A stretch of DNA of 64,000 nt from Prochlorococcus sp. HOT208_60m_813B04 (GTDB lineage Bacteria; Cyanobacteriota; Cyanobacteriia; PCC-6307; Cyanobiaceae): positions 1-64,000 of the forward strand of contig MWOU01000108.1 in NCBI GenBank assembly GCA_002025975.1, in the 5' to 3' direction. Below the pieces are notes generated by a model that saw only the letters and a program-made list of their open reading frames with translations, ran no database searches and was not told where the DNA came from. The position numbers and the translations under genes are program-made. Below, piece by piece: positions 8,729 through 18,097 of this stretch. Every line of letters begins with the position of its first letter. Position 1 is the stretch's first letter.

Positions 8729-9141
8729 AGTCTATTACCTTTACTACTCCATCTAATATCATCAAAACATTCATTAATAATATATAGGCCACGGCCATTT
8801 ACACTACTTATTTTTTTTGGTAATTTGTATTCTCTTTTTTTTATTTCTAAACCATTACCTTGATCTTGAATTTGCCAAACACACCAATTAGGAGTAATTA
8901 TTCTTCTTACTCTAATATTTTTTTTAGGATCTAATTTATTTCCATGTTTTACTGCGTTAACTAGAGCTTCATGTAAACCAAGTTTTATAAGATAGCTTGA
9001 TTGAGAATTTTTAATAGGTTCTAATAATTGATCGACAAATTCATTTAACTGTAATGATGATTCGAATTCGTAGTTGGACCAGTTTATTTTTGGTCTTTTA
9101 AAAAATCTTTTTAAAATATTTTTGCCCCGGAATAAGGACAT
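8707..9141 (-). CDS. RsbW-like histidine-kinase-type ATPase (anti-sigma factor family)
   Basis: 144 aa, essentially a single GHKL ATPase domain of the HATPase_c_2 type found in anti-sigma kinases. The N box is HEALVNAVKHGN, the G1 box is QDQGNGLE and the G2 box is NGRGLYIIN. There is no dimerisation/phospho-acceptor His domain, so it is not a sensor kinase. Family members usually bind a sigma factor or phosphorylate an anti-anti-sigma partner; neither partner is adjacent. Start ATG 9141 gives a short basic leader (RGKNILKRFFKRP). Confidence 0.78.
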   Translation of the reverse strand: MSLFRGKNILKRFFKRPKINWSNYEFESSLQLNEFVDQLLEPIKNSQSSYLIKLGLHEALVNAVKHGNKLDPKKNIRVRRIITPNWCVWQIQDQGNGLEIKKREYKLPKKISSVNGRGLYIINECFDDIRWSSKGNRLQLALKR

Positions 9142-9189
9142 AATAATATTTTTACACTATTTTAATTTTAACTTATTGAATACCTTAAT

Positions 9190-9909
9190 TTAAAGAACAT
9201 TATTGTGTCTCTTTGAAATAGCAGGATGCCGTAGGATGGAGTCCATAAGTCTTACTCCTCTTAGTTGATTTATTAAAGGCATATGTCCGTCAGGAGCATC
9301 CAATGACCAGCAAAAAGATCCAGGATATCTAGTCCATAAGCCGTCTTTTTTCCACCCTATTTTTGGCCACATTAATTCATATTTTTTCCCTACTGATTTT
9401 AAAATCTTTGCTTGAATTGAAAATCCAAATCTACCAGTAGAATAAATAGTCCATAATCTATCTATTGTTTCTAGATCTTTTCCTGACATATTTTTAACTT
9501 CACTGTAGAAAACATATCCACGTTTTTCAGCTAATTTTCCAGCTAATTTTCGTAAGTAGGAACTTGTTAATCTATCTGCATCTTCAAATTTTTGCTCAAC
9601 TAACATCAATTGCAATTCTTCATAATTAATATCAATATCTGAATATGTATTAAACCAATTATTGAATTTAGAGTTATCAAAGAATACTGGCTTGAATTTT
9701 TTTAAAACTTGCAATATCCAACCGGCAGCCCAGTCATCTCCTTCTTTATCAAAAATATCAAACAGTGATGGGCCAAGATTAAAAATATTTTCGACTTCAG
9801 ATTCTATTTGAGTTAATGAATTTATTCTTTTTCTTTGATTTGAATCTACAAATTTTTTTATAAGATCTAATGTAGCATTACTATAGTTATCCTGTTCTTT
9901 GTTATTCAT
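9190..9909 (-). CDS. GUN4-domain tetrapyrrole-binding protein
   Basis: I start at ATG 9909 (MNNKEQDNY, 239 aa); an in-frame ATG at 9942 would add an unlikely hydrophobic leader. The C-terminal two thirds is a GUN4 domain: KDLETIDRLWTIYSTGRFGFS, IGWKKDGLW and LDAPDGHMP are its signatures. GUN4 proteins bind Mg-protoporphyrin/protoporphyrin and stimulate Mg-chelatase in chlorophyll synthesis. The N-terminal ~80 residues are the helical-bundle-like extension seen in cyanobacterial GUN4 proteins. Cyanobacteria often carry several GUN4 paralogues, so whether this is the main Gun4 is undecided. It is divergent from the mnmH remnant. Confidence 0.85.
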   Translation of the reverse strand: MNNKEQDNYSNATLDLIKKFVDSNQRKRINSLTQIESEVENIFNLGPSLFDIFDKEGDDWAAGWILQVLKKFKPVFFDNSKFNNWFNTYSDIDINYEELQLMLVEQKFEDADRLTSSYLRKLAGKLAEKRGYVFYSEVKNMSGKDLETIDRLWTIYSTGRFGFSIQAKILKSVGKKYELMWPKIGWKKDGLWTRYPGSFCWSLDAPDGHMPLINQLRGVRLMDSILRHPAISKRHNNVL

Positions 9910-9945
9910 TTTAAAAAAATTAATCAAAAAAAATAAAAACAATCC

Positions 9946-10140
9946 ATGTATTTCAAAAGAAAAGAACTAGAGAAATTTAGATGTTTTAAAGGACCACTTA
10001 TAGATGTTAGGAGCCCGAGTGAATATTATAAAGGACACATGCCTAATTCTATTAATATTCCACTATTTGATGATGATGAGAGATCTATAATTGGTACTAT
10101 TTACAAAAAAGAAGGTAGAAAAAAAGGTAGTGGAATATAA
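9946..10140 (+). pseudogene. mnmH: Remnant of tRNA 2-selenouridine synthase (rhodanese N-terminus only)
   Basis: 64 residues with start ATG 9946 and stop at 10138-10140. The sequence LIDVRSPSEYYKGHMPNSIN, followed by IPLFDDDERSIIGTIYKKEGRKK, matches the first half of the MnmH/SelU rhodanese domain, including the characteristic run after the strand (DDERS.IGT.YK..GR). Full-length MnmH is about 350 aa; missing here are the catalytic Cys loop, the rest of the rhodanese fold and the P-loop domain. No continuation is readable in the ~90 bp before the convergent ABC permease. This is therefore most likely a deletion remnant; a functional mini-protein is possible but not supported. Confidence 0.72.
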
Positions 10141-10187
10141 ACAGATAACATTGATGTTATTACTATTGATTGAAGACTCACCAGTAT

Positions 10188-10211
10188 CTCAATTAATTTA
10201 TAAAAATTGAG
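10188..10211. terminator. Possible hairpin between mnmH remnant and ABC permease
   Basis: CTCAATT (10188-10194) and AATTGAG (10205-10211) form a 7-bp stem with a 10-base AT loop, 19 nt after the permease stop on the minus strand. Flanks are A/T-rich in both directions but lack a clean T-run, so a weak bidirectional terminator is only a suggestion. Confidence 0.3.
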
Positions 10212-10229
10212 CATTATTATAAATTCTAT

Positions 10230-11462
10230 TTATAAACTTCTCAATGCAACAATTGGATCTAATTTAGAAGCTCTTTTTGCAGGTAAAACGCCAAAGATTA
10301 AACCTATTGATCCTGAAATGATCATAGTGGAAAAAGTAGTTGTAATTCCTACAGATGCAGGGAGAGGGGTTATCAAAGACAAAAGAAAAACTCCTGATAA
10401 TCCCGTTGTTGTTCCAATTAATCCGCCAATTGTAGATAAAATCAATGCCTCAATCAAAAATTGAATTAATATATCTGACTGTTTAGCTCCTATTGCTTTT
10501 CTAAGTCCAATTTCTTCAGTCCTTTCACTTACAGATACAAGCATAATATTCATGATTCCTATGCCTCCAACCACTAAAGATACTGCCCCAATACCAGCCA
10601 ATAAAAACGTTAGCCCACTTGTTATATTGGTTACTATATTCAATGCATCTTCTTGTGATCTAACAGCAAAGTCATCATCTCTGATTATTTTATGTCTTTG
10701 CCTTAATAAGTTAGTAATCTGAAATTTAGCGGCACTAGTTGCATTTTTATTTATAGCTTCAACACTAATGAAGCTTAAACTTACTCCATATGTTGGGTCC
10801 TTCCCCGTAATCCTGTTGACCATGGTGGTTAATGGAATATAAGCATTTTTGTCTTGATTACTTCCAAATACAGCTCCTTTTGGTTTTAATATTCCAACAA
10901 TTTCATAAGTGTGATCTTTAATTCTGATTTTTTTTCCAAGTGATGATGTTTTATCTTTGAAAAATTCGTCTTTAAGATCAGGACCTATTACTACATAACT
11001 TCTTGCACTATTAATATCACTCTTAGATATAAATCTTCCCTTATCAACTTCAAAGCTTCTTACTTCAAGAAATTCAGGAGTAACTCCTGCAATTGATATA
11101 TTTAGACTTTTAGAATTTGACTGCACTATTTCGTTAGCAGAAATTTGAGGCGCAACTTTTTTAACTGTTGGGACTTGATTTCTTATTGCTAGTGCATCTT
11201 CTAAAACAAGATTTTTAGGAAATGAAATACCTCTTCTTCTGGTGTCATTATTTCCAGGAACAATGAATAAAACATTTGCACCTAAATTACTTAATTGGTT
11301 TTTAGCTAATGTTTGAGCACCTCTTCCAAGCCCAACAAGTGTAATAACTGATGCATTTCCTATAATTATCCCAAGCATGGTTAACGAACTTCTCAATTTG
11401 TTAGAAACTAAAGTTTTTGTTGCCATGCCTAAGGCTTCTTTTATTGAAATATTCCTAGACAT
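10230..11462 (-). CDS. MacB/FtsX-type ABC transporter permease
   Basis: 410 aa with the layout of MacB-family permeases: one membrane helix near residues 25-45, a large periplasmic core (~50-235) and three hydrophobic helices near the C terminus, with the conserved motif SERTEEIGLRKAIGA between helices. Such permeases couple an ATPase partner to mechanotransmission or export across the envelope (macrolide/lipoprotein/peptide substrates in other bacteria). No ATP-binding subunit gene is adjacent, so the partner must be elsewhere. Its start overlaps the end of pyk by 8 nt, so they are probably co-transcribed; a functional link with pyruvate kinase is not implied. Confidence 0.85.
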   Translation of the reverse strand: MSRNISIKEALGMATKTLVSNKLRSSLTMLGIIIGNASVITLVGLGRGAQTLAKNQLSNLGANVLFIVPGNNDTRRRGISFPKNLVLEDALAIRNQVPTVKKVAPQISANEIVQSNSKSLNISIAGVTPEFLEVRSFEVDKGRFISKSDINSARSYVVIGPDLKDEFFKDKTSSLGKKIRIKDHTYEIVGILKPKGAVFGSNQDKNAYIPLTTMVNRITGKDPTYGVSLSFISVEAINKNATSAAKFQITNLLRQRHKIIRDDDFAVRSQEDALNIVTNITSGLTFLLAGIGAVSLVVGGIGIMNIMLVSVSERTEEIGLRKAIGAKQSDILIQFLIEALILSTIGGLIGTTTGLSGVFLLSLITPLPASVGITTTFSTMIISGSIGLIFGVLPAKRASKLDPIVALRSL

Positions 11463-13245
11463 ATTTATATTTATCTAATGCATCATCATCTTCAATTTGC
11501 CCCATGTATATAACACCTTCATTTAGCTGAAGTGTAATAAGGTCACCATTGCTAATTTCATGATCATCCATATTTTCTAAATTACAAATTGTAGAAATCT
11601 TTTTATTATTTTTGTTGAACAAAGCATAAACATCATTTACATTTTGGTTCGTAACAATGCCTGCAATATTTTTACTCAGTGGAATATTTTGCATTAATTC
11701 CTTCGGAACAAATAATATTTCTCCTGGGCAAATTAATGATATATCAAGATCATTTTTAATTATTCTGGCTTTACCTGTAACACCTATTTCCCCTATTGAA
11801 ATTCCTCTTGATACAATCTTTCTTACTAAACCGACTTTTATTAAATCTGTAGAGCCGCTAATTCCAGTTAATGTACCTGCGGTTTGGACTACTAAATCTC
11901 CTTGATTTAGGATCCCCATCTCCTGTGCAATTTGCATAGCTAAACTAAAAGTTTTTGCTGTTCTTTGATCATTTTTAACTACTATTGGAGTAACTCCCCA
12001 AACAAGTTGCAATCTTCTCGCTACACTTCTCTCTGTAGTAGTTGCCAAGATAGGTGTTGGTGGTCTGAACTTACTTACATTTCGAGCGGTAGAACCTGAT
12101 TTAGTTAAAGGGATTATAGCTCCCGCATCTAGTTGTCTAGCTATATTACTTACTGCTGCACTAATAGCATTTGGGATCGTACTGGGTAAGTGGCTTTCAA
12201 TAGCCTTAAGTGGATAATCCCTTTCAATTCTTCTTGCTATAGTTGCCATAGTTTCAACTGCCTCTACAGGATAATCGCCAACTGCAGTTTCGTTTGAAAG
12301 CATTACAGCATCTGTACCATCAAGAATTGCATTTGCAACATCACTAACTTCGGCCCTAGTTGGTCTTGGGTTAGAAGCCATTGAATCAAGCATTTGAGTC
12401 GCTGTAATTATTGGGATACCTAATGTATTAGCTTTTCTTATTAATTCCTTTTGCAAGAGAGGAACTTCTTCAGCAGGCATTTCTACTCCCAAATCACCTC
12501 TTGCAACCATTACCCCATCACATAAAGGTAATACTGAATCGATCTGATCAATTGCTTCAAATTTTTCTATTTTTGCGACTACAGGAGTTGAATGCCCATT
12601 TTTGTTTATTAAATCTTTTATCTCATTTATATCGGATGGATTTCTTACGAAACTTAGTGCTATCCAATCAACACCTTCAGATAAACCGAATTTTAAATCA
12701 ACTTTATCTTTTTTAGTTAAAGCTTTTACTGATAATTGAACATCTGGAAAATTAACACCTTTATTGTTTGAAAGAACCCCTCCTACAGTTATGATGCACT
12801 CCAAAGTATTAGCATTTTTATCAACTTTTTCTACAATCATTTCTATTTTTCCATCATCTAAAAGTATTCTTTTACCTTCGCTAACTTCTTGAGAAAGTTT
12901 GTCGTAGGTCACATTTGCAATAGTATCTGTACATTCGACTTTATTTGATGTCAGTGTGAATTTATCGCCTTTTTTAACTTTTACTGGCCCATCCTTAAAA
13001 CGCCCTAATCGTATTTTAGGTCCTTGAAGATCTTGCAATATTCCAATATCTATATCTAACTTTTTTGATACTTCCCTTATGGTTTTTATTCTCTCAGCAT
13101 GATCATTATGATCTCCATGTGAGAAATTTAATCTGAATGTTGTTACTCCAGCTTTAATTAAATTTGTAATTATCTCTTCAGATTGAGTTGCAGGGCCAAT
13201 AGTTGCTACTATTTTTGTTCTTCTTTTTAAATCAATATTCGACAT
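11455..13245 (-). CDS. pyk: Pyruvate kinase with C-terminal PEP-utiliser swivelling domain
   Basis: 596 aa; makes pyruvate and ATP from PEP and ADP in lower glycolysis. Residues 1-470 are the classical enzyme: TFRLNFSHGDH, LQDLQGPKIRLG, VAKIEKFEAI (catalytic Lys region) and MVARGDLGVEMP. The last ~110 residues (from about 485, RGISIGEIGVTGKARII) form an additional domain like the mobile phosphohistidine domain of PEP-utilising enzymes, but I see no TSHxA-like histidine signature (the loop reads GIVTNQNVNDVY), so it is likely structural or regulatory. This extended form is typical of cyanobacteria and some Gram-positives. Confidence 0.96.
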   Translation of the reverse strand: MSNIDLKRRTKIVATIGPATQSEEIITNLIKAGVTTFRLNFSHGDHNDHAERIKTIREVSKKLDIDIGILQDLQGPKIRLGRFKDGPVKVKKGDKFTLTSNKVECTDTIANVTYDKLSQEVSEGKRILLDDGKIEMIVEKVDKNANTLECIITVGGVLSNNKGVNFPDVQLSVKALTKKDKVDLKFGLSEGVDWIALSFVRNPSDINEIKDLINKNGHSTPVVAKIEKFEAIDQIDSVLPLCDGVMVARGDLGVEMPAEEVPLLQKELIRKANTLGIPIITATQMLDSMASNPRPTRAEVSDVANAILDGTDAVMLSNETAVGDYPVEAVETMATIARRIERDYPLKAIESHLPSTIPNAISAAVSNIARQLDAGAIIPLTKSGSTARNVSKFRPPTPILATTTERSVARRLQLVWGVTPIVVKNDQRTAKTFSLAMQIAQEMGILNQGDLVVQTAGTLTGISGSTDLIKVGLVRKIVSRGISIGEIGVTGKARIIKNDLDISLICPGEILFVPKELMQNIPLSKNIAGIVTNQNVNDVYALFNKNNKKISTICNLENMDDHEISNGDLITLQLNEGVIYMGQIEDDDALDKYKYV

Positions 13246-13306
13246 ATATAGATAATATTGCTAGATATAAATAAATTTACCATACCCAAAGTTAGTTATT
13301 TAAGTC

Positions 13307-13636
13307 ATGGATTTTAAAACTTATCAGAAAAAAGCTAGAGAAACAGCACAATATCCTGATTTAGGCTCAAATAATATTTATCCAACTCTTGGTTTAGTTG
13401 GAGAGGCTGGTGAGGTGGCAGAAAAAGTGAAAAAGGTTATAAGAGATAAAAATGGAATATTTGATAACGAATCAAAATTAGGTATTAAAAAAGAGTTAGG
13501 AGATGTTTTGTGGTACATTTCAAATCTTTGTACAGAATTAAATTTCAATTTAGAGGATGTTGCATTACAAAACCTTGAAAAATTAAGATTAAGAGCTGCT
13601 AAAGGGAAGATAAGAGGTTCTGGAGATGATAGATAA
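13307..13636 (+). CDS. MazG-like nucleotide pyrophosphohydrolase
   Basis: 109 aa, a single all-alpha NTP pyrophosphohydrolase domain. The magnesium-binding acidic motif is visible as LVGEAGEVAEKVKK and KKELGDVLWYISNL, the expected E..E...E..D arrangement. Such proteins hydrolyse non-canonical nucleoside triphosphates to monophosphates and PPi. Start ATG 13307 is divergent from pyk by about 60 bp. The 3' end is only 2 bp from the end of the convergent yggT gene. Specific substrate unknown. Confidence 0.85.
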   Translation: MDFKTYQKKARETAQYPDLGSNNIYPTLGLVGEAGEVAEKVKKVIRDKNGIFDNESKLGIKKELGDVLWYISNLCTELNFNLEDVALQNLEKLRLRAAKGKIRGSGDDR

Positions 13637-13638
13637 GT

Positions 13639-13917
13639 TCAGCTATAACCTAAGCTTGCATACTGGAGATTTGTAATTAAATTTTGTATAACATTTAAAA
13701 GTAAAAAAGCTAATAAGGATGAAATATCAAATCCACCTATTGGAGGGATAATTCCTCTAAAAATGTTTAAATAAGGATCTGTGATAGAAGTTAATGCAGA
13801 TAAAATACCGTTACTCCAATCAATACCTGGAAACCATGTAAGTAATATTCTTATTATCAATATGAAAGAGTAAATTGATAAAGTTTGGCCCAGAACTGCA
13901 AAAATCTCAGATAACAT
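13639..13917 (-). CDS. YggT/Ycf19-family membrane protein
   Basis: 92 aa with two hydrophobic helices and the family hallmark RILLTWFPGIDWSNG between them, followed by TDPYLNIFRGIIPPIGGFD. YggT/Ycf19 proteins are conserved in cyanobacteria and chloroplasts; plant relatives are linked to thylakoid organisation and cytochrome b6 assembly, but the exact function of this copy is unknown. It is downstream of scpB on the same strand (38 nt). Confidence 0.88.
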   Translation of the reverse strand: MLSEIFAVLGQTLSIYSFILIIRILLTWFPGIDWSNGILSALTSITDPYLNIFRGIIPPIGGFDISSLLAFLLLNVIQNLITNLQYASLGYS

Positions 13918-13955
13918 TATCTTGTTGTAATTTAATATATCCTAACATTTACTTA

Positions 13956-14507
13956 TTATTGCTGCTTATTATTACTGCTTCCTATATTTGAGAGATATTC
14001 ATTACTTACAGCAAAAGTTTGAAAAAACTTTTCTGATAATGATAACCAATATGATCTACCATCTTTTTGCTTTCGTTTGACGATAAATTTCTTTTCTAAT
14101 AATTCTTTAATATGATCATAAGCACCTGAACCTCTAAGAACTATAAGATCCGATTGTAGTATCTTTTTTTTGATCGCAATAGTAGCTAATGTCCTTAATT
14201 CGGATGTTTTCAAATCAGAAGGAAGTAAATCATCGACGAATTCATTAAGACTAGATTTTAGTTCGAGAGAAAAACTGTTATTAACTGCATTTAATTCAAT
14301 AGCTGATTTTGGATTAGAGTATTTATTTTTTAGATCTTTAATTGCATCATTTATTGAGTTTATATCAGAATTAGTGATGTCTGAAAGATCCTTTTTAGTT
14401 ATAGGTCTGCCTTTTAAATATAGAACAGCTTCAACTTTAGTAACTAGATCTATATCAGATATTGGCGTGGTATTTAGATCAGATTGATTGATTTTAATTA
14501 CCGAAAT
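13956..14507 (-). CDS. scpB: Chromosome segregation/condensation protein ScpB (non-ATG start)
   Basis: ScpB is the winged-helix subunit of the SMC-ScpA-ScpB complex that compacts and separates chromosomes. The C-terminal half (from a TTG at 14213) looks like a short gene, but the same frame is open upstream and encodes the true ScpB N terminus: VTKVEAVLYLKGRPITKKDL is the first winged helix. The frame opens after an in-frame TAA at 14525-14523, and no ATG, GTG or TTG occurs before the conserved region. Candidate starts are ATT 14507 (purine-rich AAGGTAAATTAGG before it), ATT 14498 or ATA 14462. I give 14507 (183 aa); the start is uncertain. ilvA ends 21 nt upstream in the same direction. Confidence 0.75.
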   Translation of the reverse strand: MSVIKINQSDLNTTPISDIDLVTKVEAVLYLKGRPITKKDLSDITNSDINSINDAIKDLKNKYSNPKSAIELNAVNNSFSLELKSSLNEFVDDLLPSDLKTSELRTLATIAIKKKILQSDLIVLRGSGAYDHIKELLEKKFIVKRKQKDGRSYWLSLSEKFFQTFAVSNEYLSNIGSSNNKQQ

Positions 14508-14528
14508 CTTACCTAATTTACCTTAAAT

Positions 14529-16070
14529 TTAATCTGATGCACCAAGGAATAATCTATATGTATCGTTTTGAGTTTCATCCCAAAATTTATAGCCTAGAAT
14601 TTTAACAAATTTATTCCACTCTAAAATCTCATTTTTATAGATTAAAACTCCAATAACAATTTTTCCAACATCAGCTCCATAATTCCTATAGTGAAATACG
14701 CTTATAGACCAATTAGATTTCATATTATTTAAGAAGTTTATTAATGCGCCAGGCCTTTCAGGAAACTCAAATCTGTATAAAAGCTCAACAAAGTTTCTAT
14801 TATCCATTTCTTTGGAATTCTTTGGTAATCTACCACCTACCATATGTCTTAGATGATTTTTAGATAATTCATCATCACTTATGTCAATAAATGAGTACTC
14901 CGAATTTCTAAATACATTTAAAAGATTTTTTTTATCCTTTAATCCATAGACTTGTACTCCTACAAAGATCTGGGCATTCTTAGAATTCGACATCCTGTAG
15001 CTAAATTCAGTTAAATTTCTATCATCAAGTAACTTACAAAAATCAATTAAACTTCCAGGACGTTCAGGAATTTCAACAGCCATCATTACTTCTTTACACT
15101 CACCTAGTTCTGCTCTTTCTGCGACAAATCTAAGACGCTCAAAATTCATATTTGCACCACATGCAATTGCAACCATTTTTCTATTTGAATGATTCGAATT
15201 TAAAATATCTTTTTTCATCCCAGCAATTGATAATGCTCCGGCGGGCTCTAATATTGATCTAGTATCCTCAAAAACATCTTTTATAGCTGCACATATTTCA
15301 TCAGTATTAACGGTAATCATCTTATCTATATATTTTCTGCCAATATCAAAAGTATTTTTACCAATTTTTTTAACCGCCACTCCATCAGCAAATTGACCAA
15401 CAGAAGATAATTCCACAATTTTTGATTCTTCCAAAGATTTTGTCATAGCATCTGCATCTTCAGGCTCTACCCCAATTATTTTTACTTCAGGCCATATTTT
15501 TTTAATGTATAAGGATATTCCTGATATCAATCCACCACCACCAACAGCAATATAAATTGCATAGGGTTTTTCCTTTAGTTGCTGTTCAAGTTCAATAGCT
15601 ATAGTTCCTTGACCTGCTATTACATCTGGATCATCAAAAGGATGAATAAAACATAAATTTCTTTCTTTGCTAATCCTTATTGCTTCTTTATAAGTTTCAT
15701 CATAATTATCACCAAATAATATAACTTTTGCTTTTAACTTTTTAACAGCATTAACTTTTACAAGGGGTGTTGTAATAGGCATTAATATTGTCGCTTGGCA
15801 ATTTAGCTTGAGAGCACTAAGAGCAACACCTTGAGCATGATTACCAGCACTTGAAGTAATTACTCCCTGAGAAAGCTGAGAATTGGTGAGTTTACTCATT
15901 TTGTTATAAGCACCTCTTACTTTGAATGAAAATACATCTTGAAGATCTTCTCTTTTTAGAAAAACTTCATTATTAAGATTATTACTTAAATTATGAGCTT
16001 TCTCTAGGGGCGTTTTTTTTGCTACTTCATAGACTTCAGCTTGAAGTATTTTTTCAAAATAATCTTTCAT
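14529..16070 (-). CDS. ilvA: Threonine dehydratase (deaminase), biosynthetic
   Basis: 513 aa; removes water and ammonia from threonine to make 2-oxobutanoate, the first step to isoleucine. The PLP lysine is in FSFKVRGAYNKM (Lys50), the substrate loop is SSAGNHAQGVA, and the phosphate loop is GGGGLISG. Residues ~325-513 carry two ACT-like regulatory modules (ERPGSLIDF and ERPGALINF mark them), expected to bind isoleucine/valine for feedback control. ilvE, the aminotransferase of the same pathway, is in this window at 48378. Same-strand scpB follows closely. Confidence 0.96.
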   Translation of the reverse strand: MKDYFEKILQAEVYEVAKKTPLEKAHNLSNNLNNEVFLKREDLQDVFSFKVRGAYNKMSKLTNSQLSQGVITSSAGNHAQGVALSALKLNCQATILMPITTPLVKVNAVKKLKAKVILFGDNYDETYKEAIRISKERNLCFIHPFDDPDVIAGQGTIAIELEQQLKEKPYAIYIAVGGGGLISGISLYIKKIWPEVKIIGVEPEDADAMTKSLEESKIVELSSVGQFADGVAVKKIGKNTFDIGRKYIDKMITVNTDEICAAIKDVFEDTRSILEPAGALSIAGMKKDILNSNHSNRKMVAIACGANMNFERLRFVAERAELGECKEVMMAVEIPERPGSLIDFCKLLDDRNLTEFSYRMSNSKNAQIFVGVQVYGLKDKKNLLNVFRNSEYSFIDISDDELSKNHLRHMVGGRLPKNSKEMDNRNFVELLYRFEFPERPGALINFLNNMKSNWSISVFHYRNYGADVGKIVIGVLIYKNEILEWNKFVKILGYKFWDETQNDTYRLFLGASD

Positions 16071-16186
16071 ATATATACTTTTAGCATTAATTATTAATCT
16101 AATAAAACATTACATGATCTATTTAAAAAAAAATACTCATTTTGCACCTCGACGTTTTAGATTAGATAGATACCAATTTTTATTAA

Positions 16187-18076
16187 ATGCTTTTAAGTGA
16201 GTTAAGTCATCCAAATCAACTTCATGGCTTAACAGTTTCACAATTAGAGGAAATTGCTTGTCAAATTAGAGAAAGACACCTTCAAGTAGTATCTACTAGC
16301 GGTGGGCATCTTGGCCCTGGTTTAGGTGTGGTTGAGCTTACATTGGCTTTATATCAAACTCTTGATCTAGATTTCGACAAAGTTGTTTGGGATGTAGGAC
16401 ATCAAGGTTATCCTCATAAATTAATAACAGGACGTTTCAGTCAATTTGATTCCCTTAGACAACAAAATGGAGTAGCTGGATATCTAAAAAGAAGTGAAAG
16501 TAAATTTGATCATTTTGGTGCTGGACATGCAAGCACTTCTATTTCTGCTGCTTTAGGAATGGCAATAGCCAGAGACAGAAAAAGCGAGAATTATAAATGT
16601 GTTGCTGTTATTGGAGATGGAGCATTAACTGGAGGAATGGCATTAGAAGCTATAAATCATGCAGGACACTTACCAAATACTCCTTTAGTTGTTGTATTAA
16701 ATGATAATGATATGTCTATTTCACCACCAGTTGGAGCCCTTTCATCTTACTTAAATAAGGTAAGAGTTAGTCCGCCATTGCAATTTTTATCCGATAGTGT
16801 TCAAGAAAGTGTAAAAAATATTCCCTTAATTGGTAAGGATATACCAGAAGAATTTAAAAATATTAAAGGAAGCGTTAGACGATTGGCTGTGCCTAAGGTT
16901 GGTGCTGTTTTTGAAGAACTTGGATTTACATATATGGGTCCAATTGACGGTCATGATATTGGAAATTTAGTTAATACTTTTAACGCTGCTCATAAACTTA
17001 AAAAGCCTGTACTTGTTCATGTTGTCACAACAAAAGGTAAGGGTTATCCTTATGCAGAAGCTGACCAGGTAGGATATCATGCTCAGTCTGCATTTGATCT
17101 GACTACTGGGAAATCTATTCCATCAAAGAAACCTAAGCCTGTTAGTTATAGTAAAATATTTGGTCAAACCTTATTGAAAATATGTGAACAAGATAGCAAA
17201 GTCGTTGGCATTACAGCTGCAATGGCTACAGGAACTGGTTTAGATATATTGCAAAGAAATATTCCAGACCAATATATCGATGTAGGAATAGCAGAACAAC
17301 ATGCAGTTACTCTTGCGGCAGGAATGTCTTGCGATGGTCTTAAGCCTGTTGTAGCTATTTATAGTACTTTTCTTCAACGTGCTTTTGATCAATTAATTCA
17401 TGATGTAGGGATACAAAATTTACCAGTATCATTCGTACTTGATAGAGCTGGGATAGTTGGAGCTGACGGTCCTACTCACCAAGGTCAGTACGATATCAGT
17501 TATATGAGATCTATACCTAATTTTGTATTGATGGCCCCAAAAGATGAGTCTGAATTACAGAGAATGTTAATAACTTCAATAAACCATAACGGTCCTACAG
17601 CACTAAGGATACCCAGAGGCTCTGGGTTAGGAGTGGCTGTAATGGATGAGGGTTGGGAACCTTTAAATATAGGCGAAGCTGAAATACTTGAAGAGGGAGA
17701 GGATATTTTAATTATTGCTTATGGTTCAATGGTCGCATCAGCTATCGAAACAGCAAAGATATTAAAAAATATGAACATTAATGCATGTCTTATTAATGCA
17801 AGATTTGTGAAACCTCTCGATAAAAATCTTATTATGCCTTTAGCAAGTAGGATCCAAAAAGTTGTAACTATGGAAGAAGGAACCTTAATAGGTGGATTTG
17901 GTTCAGCAATAGTTGAATTATTAAACGATAATGAAATAAATATTCCTGTATACAGAATAGGTATACCTGATGTTTTAGTTGATCATGCTTCACCTGATCA
18001 GAGTAAAGAAAAATTAGGACTTATGCCTGATCAGATGGCAGATAAAATTGTTAAAAAATTTAAGTTAGACAATTAA
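16187..18076 (+). CDS. dxs: 1-deoxy-D-xylulose-5-phosphate synthase
   Basis: 629 aa; condenses pyruvate and glyceraldehyde 3-phosphate in a thiamine-diphosphate-dependent reaction, the entry to the MEP isoprenoid pathway that supplies carotenoids, phytol and quinone tails. The ThDP motif is [26 protein letters not shown]; the transketolase-like pyrimidine-binding part shows [15 protein letters not shown] with the catalytic Glu, and the C-terminal domain is complete. It is divergent from ilvA (116 bp between) and convergent with psaK. Confidence 0.98.
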   Translation: MLLSELSHPNQLHGLTVSQLEEIACQIRERHLQVVSTSGGHLGPGLGVVELTLALYQTLDLDFDKVVWDVGHQGYPHKLITGRFSQFDSLRQQNGVAGYLKRSESKFDHFGAGHASTSISAALGMAIARDRKSENYKCVAVIGDGALTGGMALEAINHAGHLPNTPLVVVLNDNDMSISPPVGALSSYLNKVRVSPPLQFLSDSVQESVKNIPLIGKDIPEEFKNIKGSVRRLAVPKVGAVFEELGFTYMGPIDGHDIGNLVNTFNAAHKLKKPVLVHVVTTKGKGYPYAEADQVGYHAQSAFDLTTGKSIPSKKPKPVSYSKIFGQTLLKICEQDSKVVGITAAMATGTGLDILQRNIPDQYIDVGIAEQHAVTLAAGMSCDGLKPVVAIYSTFLQRAFDQLIHDVGIQNLPVSFVLDRAGIVGADGPTHQGQYDISYMRSIPNFVLMAPKDESELQRMLITSINHNGPTALRIPRGSGLGVAVMDEGWEPLNIGEAEILEEGEDILIIAYGSMVASAIETAKILKNMNINACLINARFVKPLDKNLIMPLASRIQKVVTMEEGTLIGGFGSAIVELLNDNEINIPVYRIGIPDVLVDHASPDQSKEKLGLMPDQMADKIVKKFKLDN

Positions 18077-18097
18077 AAATTTAATAAATAAATTTTT
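18075..18097. terminator. AT-only hairpin between dxs and psaK
   Basis: AAAAATTTA (18075-18083) and TAAATTTTT (18089-18097) form a perfect 9-bp stem with a 5-base loop, sitting exactly between two convergent genes and giving a T-run on both strands. All pairs are A-T, so the stem is weak; a bidirectional terminator is plausible by position. Confidence 0.4.

Noticed and set aside
10207-10464. 85-aa plus-strand open frame
   Set aside because: Antisense shadow of the ABC permease C terminus.
14170-14487. 105-aa plus-strand open frame
   Set aside because: It is the antisense shadow of the scpB N-terminal coding region.
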